A stretch of DNA of 64,000 nucleotides from Bettongia penicillata ogilbyi (lineage: Eukaryota; Chordata; Mammalia; Diprotodontia; Potoroidae): positions 9,802,378-9,866,377 of the forward strand of contig JAJHZJ010000061.1 in the NCBI GenBank assembly GCA_023548195.1, in the 5' to 3' direction. The position numbers and the translations under genes are program-made. Each line of letters begins with the position of its first letter. The first letter of the stretch is position 1. Below the pieces are notes generated by a model that was not told the DNA's origin, did not search any database, and worked only from the letters and a program-made list of their open reading frames with translations. Shown in pieces: positions 1-26,844 of the stretch.

Positions 1-814
1 GTGAATCTTTTTGTCATTCAGCACAGCCTTGGCTACCTCTTACTAGCCCAGGAAAATGCGTTCCAATTAACAATTTCATTTTCTTTAACCATTCTTCCCT
101 GTTGTTTCTGCATTGATCAATTTCAGACTGGTTAATTGGGCAAGGGAAGCATTTTTAAAACTTTGGAATTTCTGTGATATCCAGGGGTTCTTCTTGCCCC
201 CTGACTGTATTTCTGCCAGATGCTGAGATGAAATTACTTTATTGAAGATAGTTCTAGTGTATTATAGTTTTTACATTTTATCACCTTTTTTTCCTAGCTA
301 TATAATAGATCCCTCTCCCCAATTATTCAATATAGCCCTAAATTGTATGACAATCTTGCATTAGCTCAAATCAAATGAGTTACAGAAGCTTCAGAGCAGA
401 GCTGGATGTGGAATGAACTTTGTGGGGTTTTTGTGATATTATTCCAATGCAGAGACTTACTTCTCCCTCCCCACCCCTGCCCCCAAAGAGAGAATGATAT
501 TTGTTTCTGTCTGTGAATGAGGAATTGCAACCATAACATTGCTGTCCTTTTATCAACGTGTCCCACTTTTTTGTAATCTACACACTTTTCTCCATTTCTT
601 TTTACATCATAATTGTTTCTGAATAAGTCACTTCCCTCTTCAGCCATAACAGCTGTCTGTCCTTTGTAACAATAAAAGAAAGGCTGTGTGTATTGGAGTA
701 ATTCAGCAAAACTGTGCCAGTGGATTCGGATACTGTATCCCATGTTACGAACCTTTAGTCCCTCATCTTTGCCAAAGATCGGAGAGAGATACTTTCTTAT
801 CTCTTCTTGCTGTT

Positions 815-1110
815 CTGTGAACATTCCATATCCCACATGCCTGGAATGCTCTTTACTTCTTAGAATCCCTGCCTTTTTTCAAGACTGACTTCTTTCCAGG
901 AGACCTTTTTCTCATCATCTCTTCTCATTCTCCCTCTGTTCCCCCAGCTCCATAACTTTTTCCATCTTTCATCTACTCTGTTAACATTTACATTTTCTCC
1001 ACTATGAGCTCCTTGAGGGCAGGGCCTATATTTATTTATTTATTTATTTTTGTGTTCACAGGTCTTAGTACCTCGTGTAGCATATGATTGATTGACTGAT
1101 CAGTGCTGTG
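815..1110 (+). repeat. L2 LINE 3' end
   Basis: It has the typical L2 run: '..TGGAATGCTCT..', pyrimidine-rich sequence, then ATGAGCTCCTTGAGGGCAGGG and a degraded '..AGTACCT..' tail. A (TTTA)n patch lies at 1032-1050. Confidence 0.65.
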
Positions 1111-1552
1111 GTCAGTTATCAATTAAAGGGGGAGAGCATGAGATTAAGCCAGCTTTGAATTATATATCAGTGCTGCTCTTGCTTCTTTGAATTTGAGAAA
1201 GAGGGAAGGTCTGATAGTACTACCAATTTCAGTGAGATTTGGAAGTAGGTCATTATCAGCCGGGGGACCAGGGATGGAACAAGTTTCATCCCTTCATCTT
1301 TCAGGTGGCTTCTGCTACTGTTTGATACAGGTAGGATGGCAGCAGGCCATTCTTCGGAAAGCCCTTGGTGGTTAAAGAAACCAGGATTTACTTAATATTC
1401 CTTTTTTCTCTATCCCTTTCAGAGAACATATTCAGCAGCGTACAGATGAATAAGTCCCACTAAACAGAAATAGAGTTGATATTGAATGTAAACTTCTTCT
1501 GGGCATGGCCCTTTTTCTATCCCATACCTTCATAGGCTCAGTATAGTTCTTT

Positions 1553-1885
1553 TTTAAATTAAATTATTTTATCTGTTTTTAGTGTTCTACAGTAACTTCC
1601 ATATATCTTAGATTTTTTCCCCTCCCTTCCACTCCTTCCCCACTCCCTCCCTGAGACAGCATACAATTTTATATAGGTTCTACACATACATTCCTATTAA
1701 ATACATTTTTACCTTAGTCATGTTGCATAGAAGAATTAAAATGAATGGGAGAAATCATAAAACAAAGCAAAACATAATACAAAAGAAAATGGCCTGCCTC
1801 ATTCTGTGATCAAATTCCATCATTTTTTCTCAGGATATGAAAGGCATTTTGCCTCAAGAGTCCATTGGGAATTTTTTAAGTCCTT
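1553..1885 (-). mobile_element. L1 3' end fragment, antisense
   Basis: It shares long near-identical stretches with 7626-7960: GTGTTCTACA, AGACAGCATACAATTTTATA, GAAGAATTAAAATGAATGGG and GGCATTTTGCC. In the longer copy these are joined to L1 ORF2 coding sequence. It is 5'-truncated, so only the 3'UTR part is present. Confidence 0.75.
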
Positions 1886-1887
1886 TC

Positions 1888-2072
1888 AGCATAGTTCTTA
1901 ACTTGGGGTCTGTGGGCTTGGTTTAAAGAAAAATCTTTTGATAACTATTTTATCATTTCCTTATAGTTGGTTTCTTTTTTAATCCTATTTATTTTATTTT
2001 TGCATTTGAAAACATGATTCTGAGAAAGGGTCCATAGACTTTACTAGACTCCCCCAGTGGTCCATGACATCC
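1888..2072. mobile_element. Non-autonomous DNA transposon (hAT-like MITE), copy 1
   Basis: It has the order TTCTTAACTTGGGGTC ... TTTTGATAACTATTTTATC ... TTTATTTTATTTTTGCATTT ... CTGAGAAAGGGTCCATAGAC ... GTCCATGACA. It shares this order with 2742-2905. The ends resemble inverted TTCTTAACC / GGTTAAGAA termini. The hAT assignment is inference. Confidence 0.55.
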
Positions 2073-2741
2073 CTCTTCTTATAGTGAAGGAAAATTCCCA
2101 TTCAGAAAATAAAATAGAGTATCTTTCCTGAGGACAGCATTTTTTTTTTTCAAACTTGATGTGGTTTCTTAAACCAAACTGAGGGAATTTCTGGAATTAC
2201 AAAAACCAAACAAAATTAAAAGCTAAATATGCAGACCCAGGTTATGAACTCTTCTACATTTGATCCTGTGATGTTGACGCTAGTAATAAGATGGCTTTTT
2301 GGGTTACTTGCTGAGCTAGCTGGTCTTAGCACTTTATAGTGATAGCCCTTCCTTATGGGGGAATGTAACAGTAAACTCGATTTCTCCTACTGTCACAGCA
2401 TGATTTCCTTAAAGACACAGAGTTGTTGTTGGGTGGGAGGAGACTGCATAAACATTGGGTTGTGTTAACTTCTGGAGATGGGGGCAGGAGGGAGAAGGGG
2501 ACCTCTGTTTCCTAGAATCTTAATTGACCCTCAAAGCCTTTTCCTGACTTACATATCAAACACATTCTTGGGTCTCTTTCTTCCTTTCCCCCTTTCTTTT
2601 AGTTCTGGTCAACCACCTGACCACCCAGAGCGAGGTCTAATGAAATTCCTTTTTCTCCAGCTTCCAGGCTTGGTGCTAATTTCCTGTGCCCATCCCTTTC
2701 CCACGCTTTGATCTTCCTCAAAACTGCAGTTTATCTAGCAG

Positions 2742-2905
2742 AAGTTCTTAACCTTGTTTTTTTAAAAAATATTTTGATAGCTATTTCAATATAACTGGTT
2801 TCTTTTGTGATCCTATGTATTTTATTTTATGCATTTAGAAAACATTCTGAGAAGTTTTGCCACATCTACAAAGGATTTTCTGACACAAAAGCTTAAGGAA
2901 CCTTG
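2742..2905. mobile_element. Non-autonomous DNA transposon (hAT-like MITE), copy 2
   Basis: AAGTTCTTAACCTT at the left and AAGCTTAAGGAACCTT at the right are roughly inverted. The interior (TTTTGATAGCTATTTCAATA, CCTATGTATTTTATTTTATG) matches the copy at 1888-2072 about 0.7 kb away. Confidence 0.55.
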
Positions 2906-3268
2906 CATCCAAGATGGGGCCATCTTGGAACTTAGAGCACTATCGTCCTGGAACCTTTCTTCTCTTCTCCCTCATTCAGGATTCTTAGTGCCCTTGTTCT
3001 TTTCTTTTCACTGATGATTAAAGTCACAGAACCCTTCTTGGTTTCTTATGCCTAGAGAACATTCAGATCAAACCCAACAAAAGCAAACTTGATTTATTTA
3101 AATCAAAACCACCACCTTCATCCTTGGCTCTCTTGGTGGAAGAAAAGAAGGGTGTGATTGCAGAGCATCCTTGCAGCTAGCTCTTTCCTGCCTGACTGGG
3201 CAATTATGAGAACATCGGAGTACAGAGAAAGAGCCTTTTTTAACAGATTTGCCTATATTCTCATCATT

Positions 3269-3291
3269 CTGTATATATGTGTATGTGTGTG

Positions 3292-3330
<39 letters not shown>

Positions 3331-3345
3331 TTGTATATATGTATG
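3269..3345. repeat. (TG/TA)n microsatellite
   Basis: Alternating purine-pyrimidine tract of TGTATA, TATATA and (GT)n units. It encodes nothing; short frames across it on both strands are artefacts of the repeat. Confidence 0.95.
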
Positions 3346-4270
3346 AGGTTGAAAGTCTCTTTCTGTAAGTAGACTTTGCAGAAGTGCCTCTTGACTTTCT
3401 AAGTAAGTTCTTTCTTCCTTTTTTCTTTCCATGCTTCTCACTCTTAAATTATTATCCCTGGCAAAATCCTATGTTTGATTTCTTTTTTACTGTTTAGCCA
3501 TCTTGCCTTTGTCTTTATCATAGGTTATTTTGTAATGGGATCCAGCACTCCAGGGTGTGCATTTCTTAGCCTTTTGTGCACACCAAGGGTGTGTCAAGGC
3601 AGTTGAGGCTTGGCCTTTGAGTCTTAAGAGGTGTGTATGTGTTGGCTGAGGAGCTGGCCACCCCCTGCCGTGTGGTCTTGCTTACTTATTCTCTGGTTCC
3701 AAGTATCCCATAATACTCACTCTTCCTTAGCCCTCCAATTCAATCTGTTGCCAAGTTTGATCATTATCTCTTGCTGCCGTTCCACTGTCTTTCAGTCTCC
3801 ATCACCATTTCACTTCATGCCATAGCCCAATTTGTGGCATCATCTATTTATTTTAATCATAATCCTAAGCGAGCCAACTTTTAATGAAGTGGTTTCCTCT
3901 GTGGCCATCACATAGGCACATCTCAGTTCTCACCCTGTCTTTTATTGAAGTTATACTACATGTGACCAGTGATTCATAGATGTTTTAATTGAATTGAATT
4001 GTAGAAAATGCTCAAATTGATAAATTTTTACCCCAAACTCTAGTACCTCAAAGGCTATTTTCAAAAACTGTTCCTTTGTGGACATGGTTGTCTGAAAAGG
4101 AATCAAAGAAGCAGTTTAGATACCACTGGGAAAGTCTCCTAATCCAGAGTCATCTTTTTAAACCAGTTTATTAATCCCATTAAAAGCAAGGTTCATGCAG
4201 TTGTGGGGACATGGCTTTAAATATGTTCATAGTATTGCGTTATGTGATTAAATGATCCTTAGTCCTCTGA

Positions 4271-4513
4271 CAGTTGTTCAGTTGTTTCAGTTGTGTCTGA
4301 CTCTTCATGACCCCATTTGGAGTTTTCTTGGCAATGATGCTGAAGTGGTTTGCCATTTTCTTCTCCTGTTCATTTTACAGATGAAGAAACTGAGGTAGAG
4401 TTAAATGACTTGCTCAGGTTCACACAGCTAGTAGGTGTCTGAACTTGGATTTGAACTCAGGTCTTCCTGACTGCAAGCCTAGGGCTTTATCTGCTTCATC
4501 ACCTAGCTGCCCC
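4271..4513 (-). mobile_element. Marsupial tRNA-related SINE, antisense
   Basis: It reads in reverse as a full SINE: AGCTAGGTG head at 4500-4513, then '..CAAGTCATTTAAC..', the CAGTTTCTTCATCTGTAAAATG-type core, and the tail with CAAGAAAACTCC and GAGTCAGACACAACTGAAAC at 4275-4330. The same family occurs at 9303, 35320, 40128, 50636 and 53205. Confidence 0.85.
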
Positions 4514-4564
4514 TCTTGAGGGCAGGGACTGTTTGAGGTCACCTTCCATTTACACGGTAGGTGG

Positions 4565-4880
4565 GGCAGCTAGGTGCTACAGTGGATAGAGCACCAATGC
4601 AGGAGTCAGGAGGACTTGAGTTCAAATCTCACCTCACTAGCTGTGTGACCTTGGTCAAGTTACTTAACCTCGATTGCCTCATCCTAGGTCATCTCCAGTC
4701 ATCCTGATGAATATCTGGTCACTGGATTCAGATGACTGTGGAGGAGAAGTGAGGCTGGTGACCTGCACAGCCCTCCCTCACTCAAAAAGTGCAAGTCATG
4801 TCATTATTTCTCCAATGGCATGGTCTTCTTCAGCAACGAAGGATGAACACACACATATGTGGTTTGCATGCACCTAATTA
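4565..4880 (+). mobile_element. Marsupial SINE (SINE1-type), near full length
   Basis: A tRNA-derived head (GGCAGCTAGGTGCTACAGTG, GTTCAAATCTCACCTCACTA with a B-box-like GTTCAAAT) is followed by GTGTGACCTTGGTCAAGTTA. A second body module holds CATCCTGATGAATATCTGGT and CAGCCCTCCCTCACT, and it ends ...GCAACGAAGGATGAACACAC. It lies directly after an antisense SINE, forming an inverted pair of related elements. Confidence 0.85.
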
Positions 4881-4889
4881 TTTACATAT

Positions 4890-5000
4890 TGTCTCCCTCA
4901 TTGGAATATGAACACCTAGAGGACCAGGATCAAGTTTTTGTATTTTCTTTTATCCTCAGCCCTTAATGCTGTGCTCCAATAAATGCTAGTTGATTTAATG
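4890..5000 (+). repeat. L2-type LINE 3' end
   Basis: The degraded order 'GGAATATGAACACCTAGAGGACCAGGATC ... TTTTATCCTCAGCCCTTAATGCTGTGCTCCAATAAATG' is summarised here by its key pieces AGGACCAGGATC and CCAATAAATGCTAG, which match L2 3' ends. Confidence 0.6.
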
Positions 5001-5775
5001 ACTAACTGAAAAGGTGATAACATGACTTTGGGGATGGTGGTTGACAAGATGCTCTACCTGTGTCTACTAAGCCTATGGGGTGGAAGCAGATGTAGGTATT
5101 TATTTGAACCATTGTGAAGCAAAGTTTAAAAAAAAAAACAGCCTTCACTTCCTCCCCATCCCAAAGCAAAATTGGTCTACTTCAGGATAGCCAAATGAGC
5201 AAAACGCACTGGGTGGCCTCATGGTAGAGTGGAAGCCTCAAGTCTTCTAAAAAGACCAGCTCAGTGCCAGCTTGGAATAAAAGTAGGTAAAGAGTTATTG
5301 GCTACTGACTATGTCTCAGGCAAACCAGAAAGGTCAGATAAAAATAGGAGGAGATTATAGAATTACAGGATTATAGAATACTGTCTCTTACAAGCTGGCG
5401 TCTTTCCCTAGACAAGACAATAGAAGACAAGAAAATGAATTCTGGACTGAATCAGATACCCATCCTAAGTTATTCCAGTCAAAATACATATGACTAGACT
5501 TAAGATTCACTTGGCTTATTACTTAGACAGAAAACACTTTGTGATTGTCCTTAAAGGAGATCTGGGTGGGAGGGTGAAGTCTGGCTGCAGGTAGGAGGAT
5601 TGCCATGCTGGCAGCTCCAGAGCAAAGAGCTGCAAACCTCCCTTACCAAGGAGAATGAGGAGCTGTCAGGATGAAGTGTATGCTTTCATCTGTGAGTGTT
5701 GGTGCCCTCCCTCTTTCCTATGTGTTGTGATCTTATATCACAGAGCCCCTACTTTCTCTCTTAAGTGAGAGGCAG

Positions 5776-5838
5776 CATGGCACAGCATCCTGGACCTGGC
5801 ATCAGGGAGACTTGGGCTCAAGCCCCACCCCTGACAAT
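5776..5838 (+). repeat. MIR-like SINE fragment
   Basis: GCAGCATGGCACAG, TCAGGGAGACTTGGGC and TCAAGCCCC correspond to the tRNA-like head of a MIR/SINE. It is truncated. Confidence 0.5.
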
Positions 5839-5961
5839 TAAAGCCCTTTAGAAGTGTTACATATCACACTTCAAAGTGTTCTGAAACCCCTGACTGGCAG
5901 TGAGCTTGAGAAGTTGAAACGTAGATTGAAACTTAAGTAATATTTGTCTGTTTTCCCCTAG

Positions 5962-21313
<15,352 letters not shown>

Positions 21314-23244
21314 TCCACGGAACCCTGGACTGTGGTGGGGACAGCCACCCCCTTCAGAGACAAACAGCTTTTGCCTCCATGACTCAGAAACAAGAAAAAA
21401 CACATAAGTGTGCCACCCTCTCCCATTCCCTCCTCCTGCCCTCCTTCCAGTACTAACCACAAGGTGCATTTAAGTTGTGGCCTCCCCTAAAAGTTCATTT
21501 AACCATAGAGGCAAAACTCCAAGGAATCTAGCAGTCATTGAGTCCATGCAGACAAAGTTATAGCCTAGGCCAGTTAGTTAAATGCTGGCTTTGTTTCCTT
21601 CTCTCCCTTCCCTGCTCCATAGTTAGGGCGACCACTGCCATTGGCAGAATTGGGATCCTTTCTTTGGTTCCACTTCCTTCCTCCTCAGATTCTGTATCTA
21701 AATTTGAAAATGTCTCATCTCCATAAATTCAGTACCACGTTTTGTAATTGAGAGTGTTGGGCCATAAGCTGGGCACTGCATCCAAGAAGGGTTTTTCTGC
21801 CTCAAAATGGGGTCAGTGCTGCCAGCCAAACAATAGCCATTAATTTAGGAGGTGAGGGAGAAAAACTTGGGTTTTTCATTTCCCTTTTTCTTCCTCCCTC
21901 TGTCTTCAAGAAAGATCTGCACCACTTCATATCCAGTCCTGTTTGCCTCTCTAGCTCTCTTTTCCATTCATGCTTGTGTTACTGTGGTGGACGTATCAGT
22001 CACAATTCCAAACATGAGGACTATGTGGTATCATGAATGGTTGAGGTACAGATTTGTAACTGACCCTTGAGTTCCTCCTTGGGATGTGTCAAAGTGAAAT
22101 TACCAAAGTGAAGATTATCATTGGACCTGCTTCTCACTGACAGGTTGGCTTTGAACCATCCTGTATGAATGCTTTTGGGAGACTTTTGATATTTACCTAA
22201 AGCAGGGAGGTGTAGGGAGCATTTCCTGACTCTTCACTGACTCTGATTCTCACATTGCTGCCTTTGCTGAGTGTCTCTAGGTTAATGAGACATCAAATTG
22301 AAATTGAATGTCAACTTCAAATTAACACAGCTCACCACGGGGAATGGGGATGGTAGTAGTAGTGATACATGGCAATTCACCTGAATTTCTCTTAAATATT
22401 TTATTCTAAGTCCCAGTTGACTGTATCCATTTTTAAGCATACTAAGATAGACTTTGGCTTAAAGAAATTTGACACCTTTCATTTACAATTTTATCCAGTA
22501 AACCCAAGGAGACATCGATGGGGATGAGAATCCAGCATGGCTATGTTCACACTGGATTGTTAATTCACTTCTGGAACCTCATTTTTATTTGCTTAGCCCT
22601 TGAACACCGTCATCATCATGGACTGACCCAGTTTGGGAGACAGTTCAAGAAACTTATATACCATTCTGCATTGTTGGAGTTGGGGGAGAGGGGGCTGGGG
22701 TGGAGCATCTAACTTATATCCAAGTGACATTAGAGCTAGTTGCCTGGATATGTTTGTTTCTTCTTACATGTGCCAACCTCTTGGGTTGCAAGAGTGTTCG
22801 TTCTAAGAGTCAAACTGGCTATTGAATTCCTACTTAGTGTAGGAGCTTAGACCTGATTCACATTTAGGGAGAGAATGCACCTTCCTACCAACGGGTATGT
22901 TGTGGCTCTTGTCTAGTGCTGCTTCTGCATGATTTGGAGCAGATCTTTCCCTTCCTCTGTGCCGGGTGTAGGTAGCTCAAGCAGTACTTCATCTCTTTGA
23001 TATGACTTGGATACCTCAAAGAGGCAAAAAAAAAAGTCAATAATTTGTGTTCATGGATTAATGCCAAAGCCAGGCAACATGGAAAGTAGAAAAAATATCT
23101 CTTTTACCCTTAGTTGCAAACTTCTCTTCCATCTGATCAAATCTCCCCTATTTAAAGATTAAAAACTATACCTATAATTTCATCAGTATAGGTAAGTCCT
23201 ACATGAGGATAATCCCTCTACCGATGCAAGTCAATACCTCCTCT

Positions 23245-23360
23245 GGAACTTAGTGATTTGCCCAGAGTGCCAGGGGAAGTGACTTGCCTAGAGTCAGTTC
23301 AGCCAGTATGTGTCAGAGGGAGGACTTTGAATCCTCTCTTTCTGGCTCTGAGGTCATATT
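23245..23360 (-). repeat. SINE fragment (MIR-type) inside the SLC7A1 3'UTR, antisense
   Basis: ACTTAGTGATTTGCCCAGAG, GACTTGCCTAGAGTCAGTTC, AGCCAGTATGTGTCAGAGGG and TTTGAATCCTCTCTTTCTGG follow reverse MIR order. It is degraded, so the insertion is old. Confidence 0.6.
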
Positions 23361-23580
23361 TAATGCACCATTTTTTCCTTCCCTTCCTTCCCCCATTTCT
23401 CTTTAGGAGCCATTTAATAAGGTTGGATGGCCAGAAAGATGCCTCAAGGGACCTTGGATTATGGAGAGTTGGCCCCCATTCCTTGGTCTTTGTTGTATAG
23501 AAATTTGGAAGCCAACAAATCCCTATAGTGGTTGTCTTGCCTAGATGATTGATCTACCCTAAATTTCCACAGACAAGTGA

Positions 23581-23586
23581 AATAAA
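23581..23586 (+). promoter_or_regulatory. Candidate proximal poly(A) signal in the SLC7A1 3'UTR
   Basis: AATAAA lies about 2.3 kb after the stop codon. CAT1 is known in rodents to make mRNAs with short and long 3'UTRs, so a proximal site is plausible. The downstream sequence is C-rich rather than G/T-rich, which weakens the case. Confidence 0.35.
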
Positions 23587-24689
23587 TGGAGAGTCCCCCC
23601 TTCCCTTCCCATTACACTGTTTATATTAAGATAAAATTTGTGAATATTCTTGGCAAATCCTAGATTTCCAAAGGAAAAAAAATTAATTTATGTAGCTATA
23701 AAATAATTTTGATAAATATTAACTTTTTTGTTAAATATTTAATATCTGCTATCTCTTTGGAACTGGTCAAAGGTTGCCTTTTCTTATAATATATCGAGAA
23801 AATGGACACAGTAGGAAAAAAAGGGTTTGGGATGAAAAATTTTACTTCCATTTCTTTTGGGCAAAAATTTACATAGGTCCAGCCCTTGTTGACTATTTGT
23901 AGAGTTGACAATCCACTTCTCTCTTACGAGTACCCATTGTCCCCACATTTCAAAAAGTGAGAAAGTATATTTTATTTCTCCACCAATATTTCCTGGAGGA
24001 CAAGTTCTTTGAGGATTACTCTTCCTTACCTTCCCTGTGCCTTAATGCCTTAGTCAGAAATATGCAGAGGCCCAGAGAAAAAGAAGGAACCTTCCTTACA
24101 CCCATCTCCCTTTTCCATTCAGAAGGCTTACCATGTATATAGACTGCGTTGTCACTGTACAATGTTTTAGGGAATATTTTGTATAGCTAGCAGCTTGAGC
24201 TTTTTTCACTGGATAAAGGAATGAGGAACTCTGAAACATTAGCTCAGTTTGGCCAGGATTGGGACTGCTATTATCACACACTTTCTCATCCCCCCCAATA
24301 TTTTTCTTTGGTGAGAGACCATGAAAACAATAATTTAAAATACCTTGAGTCTTTTTCCACATGAATTTTGGTACTTCATGTGTTGCTTGGTCATTCTTTT
24401 CCTCCCTAATTCGGACTTTTGCTGTAGTAGAAATACCCTCAAGGGAACAATATATGTGCTTTCATCTGTGTATGTAGCCAATAATTGTGCTTCAGTCCCT
24501 ACTGCATACTTTGGAAAGACCCATTAAGACTGGTAAGAGCTGCTTCCTTCCTTCCCTGATTCCCCACCCCAGCCCACCCTTTAATGCATGTTTTGTTTCA
24601 CTGAAGACCTAAAATCATTCATTTAAAAAACAACTCTATTCCCCTCCCCTTGAGTGACAGAAAAAAACAGCCTAAGCTAACTACATTTT

Positions 24690-24805
24690 ACATCACTGTG
24701 GGGTATGTCATGGGGCATATGCTTGAAGATAGGGAATGTTTCATTCTTTCTTTGTATCCCCAGTGGCTCGCTAGGATAGTACCTGCTGCATAGTTGATAT
24801 TTAAC
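24690..24805 (+). repeat. L2-type LINE 3' end inside the SLC7A1 3'UTR
   Basis: GAAGATAGGGAATGTTTCAT, TCTTTGTATCCCCAGTGGCT, AGTACCTGCTGCATAGTTGA and ATATTTAACAAATGTCAGTT match an L2 3' end. Confidence 0.6.
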
Positions 24806-24976
24806 AAATGTCAGTTGTCTTGAACTTTCATGAATGATCTTAGCATTCTTACCATTTGATGCTTTGAAGCAAAGCAAAGAATAAAGAATTGATTTGATTG
24901 TTGGGCACAAGTAGACTCATCCTGATGAAGAAGGCCATATATATAGTCTTGGGATTTGATGCCAAAATGACAGATT

Positions 24977-25152
24977 AGGCCTTTCTAGGTCCTTGACTGT
25001 AGCCTTTTGACTGAGTCCAAGTTTTACAGAACAAATCCTTTCATTAAGGGGATTTGTTCTGTTAAATTTGGATTCAGTCAAGGCCGCCCTCAGACCCAGG
25101 AGGACCTAGAGGGCCACATGTGGCCTTGAGGCCACAGATTCCCCATCCCTGG
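24977..25152. mobile_element. Palindromic hAT-like MITE inside the SLC7A1 3'UTR
   Basis: A fold-back element. Left arm ..GACTGAGTCCAAGTTT-A? then stem ACAGAACAAATCC (25026-25038), an 11-nt loop (25039-25049), and perfect complement GGATTTGTTCTGT (25050-25062). Further out, 25009-25024 pairs with 25064-25079 with 14 Watson-Crick and 2 G-T positions. The right end carries AGGACCTAGAGGGCCACATG and TGGCCTTGAGGCCACAGATT CCCCATCCCTGG, also found at 53640-53765. The left end starts AGGCCTTTCTAGGTCC, the partial inverse of the right, and is cut short. Confidence 0.8.
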
Positions 25153-25571
25153 ATTAGGGTTATAGGTATTGCTAGATGTGTGCAATAGATTCACTCTGGA
25201 GGATGATCTGTTAACTTGCCCCATGGGAGAGTAAGTCTTCCTCACTTGAACACTTTTTTTTTTTTTTGCATTGAAGCATCATTATTCACAATCTATAAAA
25301 ACACTGCCCACCTCTTGTCACCAAAGAAGTATCAGCTGATAGATATTGTGGAGCCAAGGGTGTGAGGCACTATGAAAGACTCTTTCTTTTTTTAGGGCAA
25401 GTGGGAGGAGTTGTAGTTAGTATTTATGGGCAACAGGAACAATGTGCCCTTCAGTCTCCCCTAAGCACCTACGAAGATAAAATGACTTGTGTATAGGTTG
25501 TGTATATTACTGTTGTATGTAAGTGATGTAGAAAATTGCTACTTAAAGTGGAATATTAAATATATATTATA

Positions 25572-25577
25572 AATAAA
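25572..25577 (+). promoter_or_regulatory. Poly(A) signal AATAAA, probable distal end of SLC7A1
   Basis: A canonical AATAAA sits in an A/T-rich run after unique UTR-like sequence. A T/G-containing stretch (CTGTTCATTTGCTG) follows, as expected of a cleavage region. Confidence 0.6.
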
Positions 25578-26844
25578 ACTGTTCATTTGCTGCGGGAAAA
25601 GGGGTGTTTAGGTAGAAGGCACTTGATGGGGAGCAGGAACCGTGCATTTTACCTGAGTTGTTGCTGGATTTGTTTTTAACTTTTTCTTTACATACTTTAT
25701 TGATCCAATGGTGCAAGAAATCACCTCTATATCTCATCATTGCAGACATAATGCCTATTGGACTTTTAAGGCAAAAAAGGTCAACTGAATTGTCACTATA
25801 ATTCAAGGATCTTAAGGAGAAAGATGGTTGATTACTTACCTGTGAATGGCAATCACATCTGGCAAAAAAGCTAGAAAGCACTTATCAAAGTTTTCCTGTC
25901 ATGCCTTTGGACATCTAAAAGATGCTACCTCTTTTGTTTCCCAGGAGCCTGAGTCCCCTATCTTTGATTTGCTTTCTGTGGAACTGGTAGTTTTAAAATC
26001 AGCCAGTCTGAGAAACCAACATGATAAAGACCTTGCCTTTTCAAAAGTCCAGACCAGAATTTCCTCAGGGTATTAGCACCTGGCTTAACAGCCAGGGGAA
26101 ACAGAGCAAGTGTAAGCAGCATTCGGACTTGGTCTGATTTTGCTTCCTTGATGACATAGAGAGTGTTAAATTGAGCCTTGTTTTTTCCAGATGCGAAAAT
26201 TAGCAATCTGGATTTAAAGTTAAAAAATTTCCTGCATAAGTTGTGCCTTTTAGCTTGAAGACTTTAAGGAGCACAAAGGATGATGACAGTGAGGATTGGT
26301 TTATTATCAAACCTATAGTAAATGTATGTGGTCCCTTCAGTAAAGTTTGCTTTTACTGAGAGGAGCTTTGAAAGAGTTGTCGAATTTTAATTATATATAA
26401 TGTATATATTTTTTTTGCTTGTTCAACGTCCTATTTTTCTAATAACTTCTTATAATTGTGATGAGATTTTAAGTCTAATACTAAATGTAAATCAAATTGG
26501 TTTCAGCTGCTCTTTAGTTTGTTTTGTTTTTTTTTAAAAACTATGTAAGTGTAGCCATCACTTTTTTTAAACATGAAAACCGGCCCCTCTGGGCAGTGTG
26601 TAGACCTTTCACAGTGACAACACTTTACATGGAATTAATCCTCTCCTTACCTGTTATCCTCCCTTACTTGTAAGATCCAATTCTTGTGGCACAGCATTAA
26701 ATATGGCTTCCCAATGCTAATAAATGATGGCTGTCATTTCACTGATGTCTCCTTTCTACCCAATGTGATCTTTAGAAACCTACTAGCATTTATAAAGTTT
26801 AGCCCATGCTGGACATTATCAGGGGAGTTCTCTGTATTGTACGT

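Larger units (their letters stand above)
1..5961 (+). other. SLC7A1: SLC7A1 intron (3' part) upstream of the first visible exon
   Basis: No coding exon of SLC7A1 or any other gene is seen here. 1-814 is featureless. Repeats described separately lie at 815-1110, 1553-1885, 1888-2072, 2742-2905, 3269-3345, 4271-4513, 4565-4880, 4890-5000 and 5776-5838. The remaining stretches (1111-1552, 2073-2741, 2906-3268, 3346-4270, 5001-5775) show nothing I can name. Confidence 0.8.
21314..25596 (+). other. SLC7A1: SLC7A1 3'UTR
   Basis: The sequence after the stop codon has no open frame and reads as a long 3'UTR, which is typical of CAT1 mRNAs. The best poly(A) signal is AATAAA at 25572-25577, in the run ATATTATAAATAAAACTG, so cleavage is likely near 25.59 kb and the UTR about 4.3 kb. 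Earlier candidate signals are at 23581-23586 and 24880-24885. A later one at 26719-26724 would lengthen the UTR to about 5.4 kb. The UTR contains a SINE fragment (23245-23360), an L2 3' end (24690-24805), a palindromic MITE (24977-25152) and a T run (25252-25268). The end is inferred; transcripts would settle it. Confidence 0.75.

Noticed and set aside
366..836. A 156-codon - strand open frame as an exon
   Set aside because: No recognisable domain, low-complexity composition and no splice context for a known neighbour; probably chance.
3158..3441. Open frames rich in Cys-Val or His-Thr
   Set aside because: They are translations of the TG/TA microsatellite.
25846..26076. A 76-codon + strand frame between the genes as a small protein gene
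   Set aside because: No family features, no clear promoter or splice signals, and an overlapping - strand frame of similar length; consistent with chance.
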